In this document: piece by piece, positions 58,002 to 64,000 of the stretch
Layout of the letters: each line of letters begins with the position of its first letter
How positions within the stretch are numbered: the stretch's first letter is position 1
Source of the DNA: Nocardia asteroides
GTDB lineage: Bacteria; Actinomycetota; Actinomycetes; Mycobacteriales; Mycobacteriaceae
Assembly (NCBI RefSeq): GCF_021183625.1
Contig: NZ_CP089214.1
Location: forward strand, 5,518,001 to 5,582,000
Direction of reading: 5' to 3'
DNA length: 64,000 nt
Position numbers and translations under genes: made by a program
The notes under the pieces: generated by a model
Database searches by the model: none
What the model was told of the DNA's origin: nothing
Seen by the model: the letters and a program-made list of their open reading frames with translations, nothing else

Positions 58002-58017
58002 TCAATCAACTGATTGA
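58002..58017. promoter_or_regulatory. palindrome TCAATCA-AC-TGATTGA
   Basis: Perfect 7-bp arms with a 2-bp centre, 56 bp upstream of the DUF35 operon start. TetR-operator-like; the bound protein is unknown. Confidence 0.5.
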
Positions 58018-58085
58018 ACCGACGCGGACCGGTCTGCTCGGACAGGTGTACAGCTGTGCGCCGGTGTCGTAAGCTCGAGCATAAT

Positions 58086-58099
58086 TAGAACCTGTTACA
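58086..58099 (+). promoter_or_regulatory. KstR-type operator (TAGAACCTGTTACA)
   Basis: Exact match to TnnAACnnGTTnnA. It lies 23 bp before the aldehyde dehydrogenase gene, in the region shared with the divergent DUF35-Ltp operon, so one site may control both. Confidence 0.65.
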
Positions 58100-58121
58100 C
58101 CACTTGGTGTGAGGAGATCGC

Positions 58122-59654
58122 ATGGCCATCGTCGAAACGCTGCCGCCGACCGCCGACGGGCACCGCAGGCTCGGCCTGCGCTCGCCCGCGGACGGGGCGG
58201 ACGTCGGCGAGATCGTGGTGCGCACCCCGGATGAGGTCGCGGCCGCGATCGCGACGGCCCGCGCCGCCCAGCCGGGCTGGGCCGCGCGGCCGGTCAAGGA
58301 GCGCGCCGCGATCATCCGCCGGGCCGTGCAGGTGCTGGTGGATCGCCGCGAGGAGATCGCCGCCACCGTGCGCGCGGAGACCGGCAAGCCACTGGTCGAG
58401 GCGCTCGCGGTGGAGATCCTGCCCTCCTGCGACTTCCTGAACTACTGGAGCGGCCGGGCGGTCAAGGACCTCGCCGACGAGAAGCGGCGGCTGCACGGTT
58501 ATCTCGCGCCGCTGAAGAAGCTGGTGGTGAGCTACCGGCCGCTCGGCGTCGTCGGCGTGATCACACCGTGGAACGGGCCGTTCGTGCTCTCGATCAACCC
58601 GGTGGCGCAGGCGCTGCTCGCCGGGAACGCGGTGCTGCTCAAGCCGTCCGAGGTCACCCCGCACTCCGGGGAGTGGGCGGTGAAGGTGCTGCACGAGGCC
58701 GGGGTCCCCGAGGACGTGCTCCAGGTGCTGCACGGCGACGGGGAGACCGGCGCGGCCCTGGTCAACGGCGACATCGACAAGATCTCGTTCACCGGAAGCG
58801 TGCCGACCGGCAAGCGGATCGCGGCGGCCTGCGCCGAGCGGCTCATCCCGTGCACGCTCGAGCTCGGCGGCAAGGACGCGATGATCGTCTGCGCCGACGC
58901 GGATCTGGAGCGGGCCTCGGCGGGCGCGGTGTACCTGTCGATGTTCAACAGCGGGCAGGTCTGCGTCGGCGTCGAGCGGATCTACGTGGTGGAGAGCGTG
59001 GCCGACGAGTTCGTCGCCAAGGTGCGGGAGAAGGCGGCGGCGGTCACCTACGGCGCGGGCAAGGACGTCGGCCCGCTCTTCTGGGATCGCCAGCTCGATA
59101 TCGTCAGCAAACACGTGCAGGACGCCAGGGACAAGGGCGCCACCGTGCTGCTCGGCGGGGAGCAGGACACCGCGGACGGCGTCTACTTCCAGCCGACGCT
59201 GGTCGTCGACGTCACGCACGACATGGAGCTCATGCGCGAGGAGACCTTCGGCCCGATCGTCTCGATCATGCGGGTCGCCGACGAGGACGAGGCCGTCCGG
59301 CTCGCCAACGACTGCGCGTACGGGCTGAGCGGCAGCGTCTTCACCAGGGACCGCGCCAAGGCGGTCCGGCTGGCGCGCGAGCTGCACACCGGGTCGGTGG
59401 TGCACAACGACGCCTCGGTCATCTACGGGGTGCCGGAGGCGCCGTTCGGCGGGCGCAAGAACAGCGGGCTCGGGCAGGTCAACGGCATCGACGCGCTGCG
59501 CGGGTTCACGCACGCGCAGCCGGTGCTGATCGACCGCTGGGGGCCGAAGAAGGAGAGCATCTGGTACCCGTACGCCGACGAGATGGTGCAGACGCTCGAC
59601 CGCACCATCCGGCTCGGCTTCGGGAGCAAGATCGCGCGCAAACTCATGCGCTGA
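58122..59654 (+). CDS. aldehyde dehydrogenase
   Basis: 510 residues. NAD(P)+-dependent oxidation of an aldehyde to an acid. Cofactor motif VGVITPWNGPF and FTGSVPTGKRI, catalytic Glu in LELGGKDAMIV, catalytic Cys in SGQVCVGVERIYV, and EETFGPIVSIM. The C-terminal extension IWYPYADEMVQTLDRTIRLG is longer than in typical members. ATG after GAGGAG. The KstR-type operator upstream suggests oxidation of an aldehyde released by the Ltp aldolases or from a sterol side chain. Confidence 0.9.
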   Translation: MAIVETLPPTADGHRRLGLRSPADGADVGEIVVRTPDEVAAAIATARAAQPGWAARPVKERAAIIRRAVQVLVDRREEIAATVRAETGKPLVEALAVEILPSCDFLNYWSGRAVKDLADEKRRLHGYLAPLKKLVVSYRPLGVVGVITPWNGPFVLSINPVAQALLAGNAVLLKPSEVTPHSGEWAVKVLHEAGVPEDVLQVLHGDGETGAALVNGDIDKISFTGSVPTGKRIAAACAERLIPCTLELGGKDAMIVCADADLERASAGAVYLSMFNSGQVCVGVERIYVVESVADEFVAKVREKAAAVTYGAGKDVGPLFWDRQLDIVSKHVQDARDKGATVLLGGEQDTADGVYFQPTLVVDVTHDMELMREETFGPIVSIMRVADEDEAVRLANDCAYGLSGSVFTRDRAKAVRLARELHTGSVVHNDASVIYGVPEAPFGGRKNSGLGQVNGIDALRGFTHAQPVLIDRWGPKKESIWYPYADEMVQTLDRTIRLGFGSKIARKLMR

Positions 59655-59676
59655 CCTGCGGGGGGCCGGCTCCGCG

Positions 59677-60561
59677 TCAGGGACCGGCCGGACGGAGGGT
59701 GCCGGCCGCCGCGATGGCGATGGCGGCGGCCAGCGCCTCCAGCGCGGGTGACTCCACCTTCCACTGCTGCCAGTACAGCGGCACGTCCACCGTGGCGTCG
59801 CCGTCGATCCGCACCAGCTCCGGCGCCGCCGTGAGCTGCGGTTCGGCGACCATGCCCCAGCCGAGGCCGAGCCGGATCGCGGCGACGTAGGCGTGCGGGG
59901 TCGGGACGAAGTGCCGCGGCGCCGTCACCGGGCGCCTGGTCCGCCTGCGCAGGTACTCCTCCTGCAGGTTGTCCTTGCGGTCGAAGTTCACCACCGGGGC
60001 GCGGGCGAGTGATTCGGCGTCGGCGCCGTCCGGGAACCAGGTCGTCGCGAACTCCGGCGCGGCCATCGGCCGGTACCGCATGATCCCGAGCGGCCGCACC
60101 GAGCAGCCCTGCACCGCGCGGCGGGTCGCGGTGACGGCGGCGACCACGGTGCCGTCGCGCAGCAGGGCGGTGGTGTGCTCCTCGTCCTCCCGGTGGATCT
60201 CGAAGCTCAGCCCCGGCGGGGTGCGGGCGAGCGCGGGCATCACCCAGGTGTCGAGCGAGTCGGCGTTCACCGCGAACGGCAGCCGCACCGGGGTGCTCCC
60301 GTCCTCCGCGCCGAGCTCGCGGGCGGTCTCCCCGACGAGCAGCTCCAGCTGCCTGGCCAGGCGGAGCACGGCGGTCCCGGATTCGGTGGGGCGCACCGGC
60401 TTCACGCGCTGGACCAGGATGCGCCCCGCCGCGTCCTCCAGCGCCTTGATGCGCTGGCTCAGCGCCGACGGGGTGAGGTGCAGGCGGCGGGCGGCGGCCT
60501 CGAAGGTGCCCTCGGTGACCGCCGCGCTGAGTGCGCGCAGCTGGTCGAGCTGCAGGTCCAT
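59677..60561 (-). CDS. lysG: LysR-family regulator ArgP/LysG
   Basis: 294 residues. HTH: LDQLRALSAAVTEGTFEAAA, RRLHLTPSALSQRIKALEDA. The RILVQRVKPVRPTESG wing and the ligand domain (VNADSLDTWVMPAL, FHVEDEEHTT-like FEIHREDEEHTTALL) identify the ArgP/LysG group that senses lysine or arginine and activates the divergent lysE exporter, 71 bp away. Symbol used by analogy to C. glutamicum. Confidence 0.85.
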   Translation of the reverse strand: MDLQLDQLRALSAAVTEGTFEAAARRLHLTPSALSQRIKALEDAAGRILVQRVKPVRPTESGTAVLRLARQLELLVGETARELGAEDGSTPVRLPFAVNADSLDTWVMPALARTPPGLSFEIHREDEEHTTALLRDGTVVAAVTATRRAVQGCSVRPLGIMRYRPMAAPEFATTWFPDGADAESLARAPVVNFDRKDNLQEEYLRRRTRRPVTAPRHFVPTPHAYVAAIRLGLGWGMVAEPQLTAAPELVRIDGDATVDVPLYWQQWKVESPALEALAAAIAIAAAGTLRPAGP

Positions 60562-60620
60562 GTTCAGCGATTCTAATGGTGCGTGAAAATATTCAGTTGG
60601 ACTGCTGGCCGGGGCGTTCC

Positions 60621-60626
60621 TAGTTT
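60621..60626 (+). promoter_or_regulatory. -10 box (TAGTTT) of a leaderless promoter
   Basis: TAGTTT, 6 nt, then GTG 60633 of lysE. Confidence 0.5.
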
Positions 60627-60632
60627 GGCTGG

Positions 60633-61382
60633 GTGACCTCGACCTTCTCCTCCGCCCTCTCCGGTTTCGGCTTCGGCCTCTCGCTCATCGTGGCGATCGG
60701 CGCGCAGAACGCGTATGTGCTGCGGCAGGGGATCACCCGCACGCACGTGGCGGCGGTGGTCGGGGTGTGCGCGGTCTCGGACGTGCTGCTCATCGCGGCG
60801 GGGGTCGGGGGGTTCGGGGCGGTGCTGCGCTCGGCGCCCGAGGTGCTGGTGGTGGCGCGCTGGGCCGGGGCGGCGTTCCTGTTCGGGTACGCGGCGCTGG
60901 CGCTGCGGCGGGCGTGGAGTCCGGCGGCGCTCTTGCCCGCCGATCCCGAGCCGGGCGACTACGTGGCCTCCGGCGCGGTCCTGGTGCGCGCCGCCGCCGC
61001 AGCCACCGGGGGTGACGCTCCGGCGGGAGCCGCGAGCGGCGGCGGCCCCGGGCCGCTGGGTTCGGTGGCCTCCGGCCCGAGCCGGACCGTTCCGGCGCTC
61101 GGCGCGACCATCGCCACCACCCTGGCCCTGACCTGGCTCAACCCGCACGTCTACCTGGACACCGTCGTCCTGCTCGGCTCCTTCGCCTCGGCGCACGCCG
61201 GCGCCGACAGGTGGTACCTCGCGGCGGGCGCCATGACCGCGAGCGTCCTGTGGTTCGTCGCGCTCGGCTACGGCGCCCGCCTGCTCGGCCCGCTCTTCGC
61301 CCGCCCCGGCGCCTGGCGGGGCCTGGACGCCGCCATCGCGCTGATCATGGTCGCGCTCGGCGCCGGGCTGCTGCTCGGCTGA
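60633..61382 (+). CDS. lysE: LysE-type basic amino-acid exporter
   Basis: 249 residues, six predicted membrane helices. LysE signature at the N-terminus: GFGLSLIVAIGAQNAYVLRQG; TWLNPHVYLDTVVLLGS in helix 4-5. A 60-residue Gly/Ala/Pro-rich loop interrupts the middle (residues 100-150), longer than in C. glutamicum LysE. Exports lysine or arginine. GTG 60633 leaderless. Divergent from lysG. Confidence 0.9.
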   Translation: MTSTFSSALSGFGFGLSLIVAIGAQNAYVLRQGITRTHVAAVVGVCAVSDVLLIAAGVGGFGAVLRSAPEVLVVARWAGAAFLFGYAALALRRAWSPAALLPADPEPGDYVASGAVLVRAAAAATGGDAPAGAASGGGPGPLGSVASGPSRTVPALGATIATTLALTWLNPHVYLDTVVLLGSFASAHAGADRWYLAAGAMTASVLWFVALGYGARLLGPLFARPGAWRGLDAAIALIMVALGAGLLLG

Positions 61383-61383
61383 C

Positions 61384-62121
61384 TCAGGACTTGTGCGGCA
61401 CCCCGACGGTGAGCCCGCCGTCCACCACGAACTCCGCGCCGGTCGAGTACGACGACTCGTCCGAGGCCAGGAAGACCACCAGCGCCGACACCTCCTCCGG
61501 ATCCGCGCCGCGGCCGAGCGGGATCTGCAGGAAATCCTCCGGGATCCCCTCGGTCATCGGCGTCCGGATCAGCCCCGGGTGCACCGAGTTCACCCGAATT
61601 CCCTGCGGCGCCAGCTCCAGCGCCGCCGACTTGGTGAGCCCGCGCACCGCGAACTTGGTCGCCACGTACCCGTGCAGCCCCGCGCTGCCGCGCAGCCCCT
61701 CCACCGACGAGATGTTCACGATCGACCCGCCGCCGGACTTCCGCAGCAGCGGCACCGAGGCCCGCATCCCGAGGAAGGTGCCGGTCAGGTTGATGTCGAT
61801 GATCTTCTGCCACTCGCTCAGCTCGAAGTCGGGCAGCAGGTTCCCGTTCACGATCCCGGCATTGTTGACCAGCACGTGCAGCCCGCCGAACCGCTCCTCG
61901 GCGGTGCGCACCGCGGCGCCCCACGCCTCCGGATCGCGCACGTCCAGCGGGACGTACACCGCCGCGTCGCCGAGCTCGTCGGCCAGCGCCGCGCCCGGCT
62001 CGTCCAGGATGTCGCCGAGCACCACCTGCCCGCCGTGCGCCACCACCGCCCTGGCGTGCGCGGCGCCCATGCCACGGGCCGCGCCGCTGATCAGTGCCAC
62101 TTTGCCGCTGAGTCGGCTCAC
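61384..62121 (-). CDS. SDR, FabG3-like hydroxysteroid dehydrogenase (second copy)
   Basis: 245 residues. SGAARGMGAAHARAVV, VNNAGIV, catalytic Ser in VNISSVEGLRGSA, HGYVATKFAVRGLTK (Tyr and Lys), VNSVHPGLIRTPM and VVDGGLTVGVPHKS. Paralogue of the SDR at 51597-52337; both keep the Rv2002-like active site. Convergent with lysE. Divergent from a metal-dependent hydrolase gene. Confidence 0.88.
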   Translation of the reverse strand: MSRLSGKVALISGAARGMGAAHARAVVAHGGQVVLGDILDEPGAALADELGDAAVYVPLDVRDPEAWGAAVRTAEERFGGLHVLVNNAGIVNGNLLPDFELSEWQKIIDINLTGTFLGMRASVPLLRKSGGGSIVNISSVEGLRGSAGLHGYVATKFAVRGLTKSAALELAPQGIRVNSVHPGLIRTPMTEGIPEDFLQIPLGRGADPEEVSALVVFLASDESSYSTGAEFVVDGGLTVGVPHKS

Positions 62122-62238
62122 CGGATCTCCTCACTTCGGTCGAACGTCGGCCCCGAACTTACGCCGCTCATTGCTGTTACCAGGTGTTGCAGATATTCCG
62201 TACGCACGGTTACGGTAATCGCGGATGAAGGAGTACCG

Positions 62239-63132
62239 ATGACGCTGCTTCGACGGCTCACCCGCCGCGCCGACCCCGACCCGGGGACGGTCGCGCTGCG
62301 GGCGCGCGCGGTGCGCTTCGACTGGGCAGCCACGCCCCTGCACTGGATGCCGCGCGAGCCCATCGCCTCGCACCTGATCAACGCGCTGAACCTGCTGCTC
62401 CCCGAGGGTGAGCGGATGTTCTGCGCCGCCTACGGCGAGGCGCTGCCGCTGGTCCGCGACGAGCGGCTGCGCGCCGCCATGCTCGGCTTCGTCGGCCAGG
62501 AGGCGGTGCACGCCGACACGCACGAGAAGGTGCTGCACGAGGTGCTCGGCGCGGCGGGCATCGACCCGGGGCCGTACCTGCGGCAGGCCGAGTTCCTGTT
62601 CCGGCGGACGCTGGGGCCGCGGGCGGACGGCTCGGCGCAGCTGCTGGTCGAGCGGCTCACCTTCATCGCCTGCCTGGAGCACTTCTTCGCCTACCTCGGC
62701 GACTGGGTGCTCAATGCGGATCTGGAGGGGTTCGGGGCCGATCCGCGGATGGCCGACCTATACCGCTGGCACGGCGCGGAGGAGGTGGAGCACCGGCACG
62801 TGGCGCACGACGTCGCGGTGTACTTCGGGGCGGGTTACCTGCGGCGCTCCGCGGTGATGGCGCTGACCTTCCCGGTGTTCCTGCTGCTCCTGCTGCGCGG
62901 GACGCGCTTCCTGGTGCGGCAGGATCCGGCGCTGCCGGATCACGGGTATCCGCTGCTCGGGCTGCGGGTCGGTGCTGCCATGTGGCGCGGGGCGCTCCCG
63001 GGTGTGCCGTCGCTGCTGCGCAGCGCCGCCAGTACTTTCGTGCCGGGTTACGACCCGGGCGGGGTCGGGTCGACGGCGCAGGCGGTGGCGTATCTCGCGC
63101 AGTCCCCGGCCGCGCGGGCGGCGGCCTCGTGA
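62239..63132 (+). CDS. metal-dependent hydrolase, PF10118-type
   Basis: 297 residues. Ferritin-like arrangement of metal ligands: HLINALNLLLPEGERMF (Glu), FVGQEAVHADTHEKVL (Glu, His, Asp, His), LTFIACLEHFFAYLGDWVL (Glu, His) and HGAEEVEHRHVAHDV (Glu, Glu, His). The pattern suits a di-iron/oxygenase-like predicted hydrolase. A hydrophobic helix follows (VMALTFPVFLLLLLRG). ATG with AAGGAG. It overlaps the next gene, a flavin/2Fe-2S reductase, by 4 bp (GTGA), consistent with a di-iron enzyme and its electron donor. Confidence 0.78.
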   Translation: MTLLRRLTRRADPDPGTVALRARAVRFDWAATPLHWMPREPIASHLINALNLLLPEGERMFCAAYGEALPLVRDERLRAAMLGFVGQEAVHADTHEKVLHEVLGAAGIDPGPYLRQAEFLFRRTLGPRADGSAQLLVERLTFIACLEHFFAYLGDWVLNADLEGFGADPRMADLYRWHGAEEVEHRHVAHDVAVYFGAGYLRRSAVMALTFPVFLLLLLRGTRFLVRQDPALPDHGYPLLGLRVGAAMWRGALPGVPSLLRSAASTFVPGYDPGGVGSTAQAVAYLAQSPAARAAAS

Positions 63133-64000
63133 CCGGCACGCTGCCCGCCGACCTCTTCGGCGCCGGCCGCCCGGACCGCGCCCTCCGCGTGGTGCACGCG
63201 CTCGCCTCCGCCCGCCTGCGCTGGTCCGCGCTGACCCACCGCCGCGCCCCGGTCACCGCGGTGCACGCCGACCGGTTGCCGCTCATCGTCGCGCGCCGCG
63301 AACAGGTCGCCGACGACGTCGTCGCCCTGACCTTCCGCGCCCCCGACGGCAGCCGTGTACCCCGCTGGCACCCCGGCGCGCACCTGGACCTGGAACTCCC
63401 TTCCGGCCGCTTCCGCCAGTACTCGCTCTGCGGCGACCCGGACGACCGCCACGCCTACCGCATCGCCGTCCGCCGCGTCGACGGCGGCGCGGGCGGCTCC
63501 CTGGAGCTCCACGGCTCCGTCCGCACCGGAAGCTCGCTGGTTGCTCGCGGCCCGCGCAATGCCTTCCCGTTCGCGGTCCCCGGCTTCGGATCACCCGCGC
63601 ACCGGCTGCTTTTCGTGGCGGGCGGCATCGGCATCACCCCGATCCTGCCCATGCTCGGCCTCGCCGACCGGCTCGGCGCCGACTGGTCCCTGACCTACAC
63701 CGGCCGCTCCCGCGCATCCCTCCCGTTCCGCGCCGAACTCGCGAGCTACGGCCGCCGCGTCCACATCCGCACCGACGACCGCGACGGCCCGCCGGACGCC
63801 GCCGCCCTGCTCCCCGGGATCGCCCCCGGCACCGCCGTCTACTGCTGCGGCCCCACCGGCCTGACCGACACCGTGCTCGCCGCCACCCGCACCCTGCCCG
63901 GCGTCGAGGTGCACTTCGAGCGCTTCGGCCCGGCCCCGGTGCGCGACGGCGTCCCGTTCGAACTGGAACTCGCCCGCACCGGCGAGGTACTCACCGTCCC
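63129..64000 (+). CDS. PDR/VanB-type ferredoxin reductase (partial, runs off window)
   Basis: At least 290 residues; the frame is open to the end. FAD domain: WHPGAHLDLELPSGRFRQYS (RxYS motif, with LCG), NAD domain: LLFVAGGIGITPILPMLGLA and VYCCGPTGLTDTV. The C-terminal 2Fe-2S domain should begin near FELELARTGE and lies beyond the edge. GTG start overlapping the previous stop. Probable electron donor for the adjacent metal-dependent hydrolase. Confidence 0.82.
   Translation, partial: MTGTLPADLFGAGRPDRALRVVHALASARLRWSALTHRRAPVTAVHADRLPLIVARREQVADDVVALTFRAPDGSRVPRWHPGAHLDLELPSGRFRQYSLCGDPDDRHAYRIAVRRVDGGAGGSLELHGSVRTGSSLVARGPRNAFPFAVPGFGSPAHRLLFVAGGIGITPILPMLGLADRLGADWSLTYTGRSRASLPFRAELASYGRRVHIRTDDRDGPPDAAALLPGIAPGTAVYCCGPTGLTDTVLAATRTLPGVEVHFERFGPAPVRDGVPFELELARTGEVLTV

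Overview
The window is high-GC actinobacterial chromosome, most likely from the order Mycobacteriales and probably Nocardia or a close relative. The evidence is gene order rather than any single gene. phoH, ybeY, a CNNM-type membrane protein, a cytidine-deaminase-like gene, era, recO, uppS, zur/smtB, glyS, a TPM-domain protein, dgt, dnaG, an 84-residue YtxH-like gene and tRNA-Asn follow the order I know from Mycobacterium tuberculosis (roughly Rv2368c to Rv2342). PPE/EspG-like proteins, a DUF3558 lipoprotein, a PapA5-like acyltransferase, sterol aldolase-type genes, a 6C RNA and many leaderless promoters agree with this.

Layout. 1-3.4 kb: the end of a ferredoxin-NADP reductase, a 6C small RNA, and an Hsp70-like ATPase with a membrane segment and a long Gly/Ser tail. 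3.5-7.2 kb: a HAD phosphatase, a divergent VOC/WYL pair with nested dyads, an SGNH hydrolase and a TetR regulator with its operator. 7.2-13.05 kb: a sulfate assimilation operon on the minus strand (sulfite reductase, cysH, cysD, cysN, sirohydrochlorin chelatase) headed by a 30-residue cysteine-rich leader peptide that appears leaderless and looks like a cysteine-responsive attenuator. 13.2-17.6 kb: hemW, then a DUF3558/helical/PPE-like/EspG-like cassette. 17.7-20.9 kb: hrcA, dnaJ and rsmE. 20.9-23.3 kb: a 16-bp tandem repeat array, an MFS exporter and a divergent LysR. 23.4-30.6 kb: the conserved phoH-to-uppS block. 30.6-36.8 kb: TetR plus membrane protein, zur/smtB, glyS, a DUF899 protein and a PapA5-like acyltransferase. 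36.8-44.1 kb: the TPM protein, MBL hydrolase, lipoprotein, YdcF-like protein, dgt and dnaG.

44.2-49.0 kb is different. Behind tRNA-Asn lies an accessory stretch with a DUF1540 metal-site protein, an orphan GrpE-like protein, a LuxR-type DNA-binding protein, a small membrane protein, a TIR-domain protein and an XRE/TPR-type regulator, all on one strand and several broken by frameshifts that mostly fall at short homopolymers. It is either a decaying island or a poorly called consensus. This is the best candidate here for an undescribed system.

49.0-59.7 kb is a lipid/sterol catabolic region: an acyl-CoA ligase, TetR, an FabG3-like hydroxysteroid dehydrogenase, a DHDPR-like oxidoreductase, an operon of two DUF35 proteins, two Cys-less thiolase-fold (Ltp3/Ltp4-like) proteins and an intact SCP-x thiolase, and an aldehyde dehydrogenase. 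KstR-type operators (TnnAACnnGTTnnA) lie before the ligase and between the DUF35 operon and the dehydrogenase. 59.7-64 kb: LysG/LysE, a second FabG3-like SDR, a PF10118-type metal-dependent hydrolase and a partial ferredoxin reductase running off the end.

Starts were chosen by Shine-Dalgarno position, overlap with the upstream stop codon, or a -10 box 5-7 nt before the start codon (leaderless). Family names come from motif recognition by eye; no database search was run.
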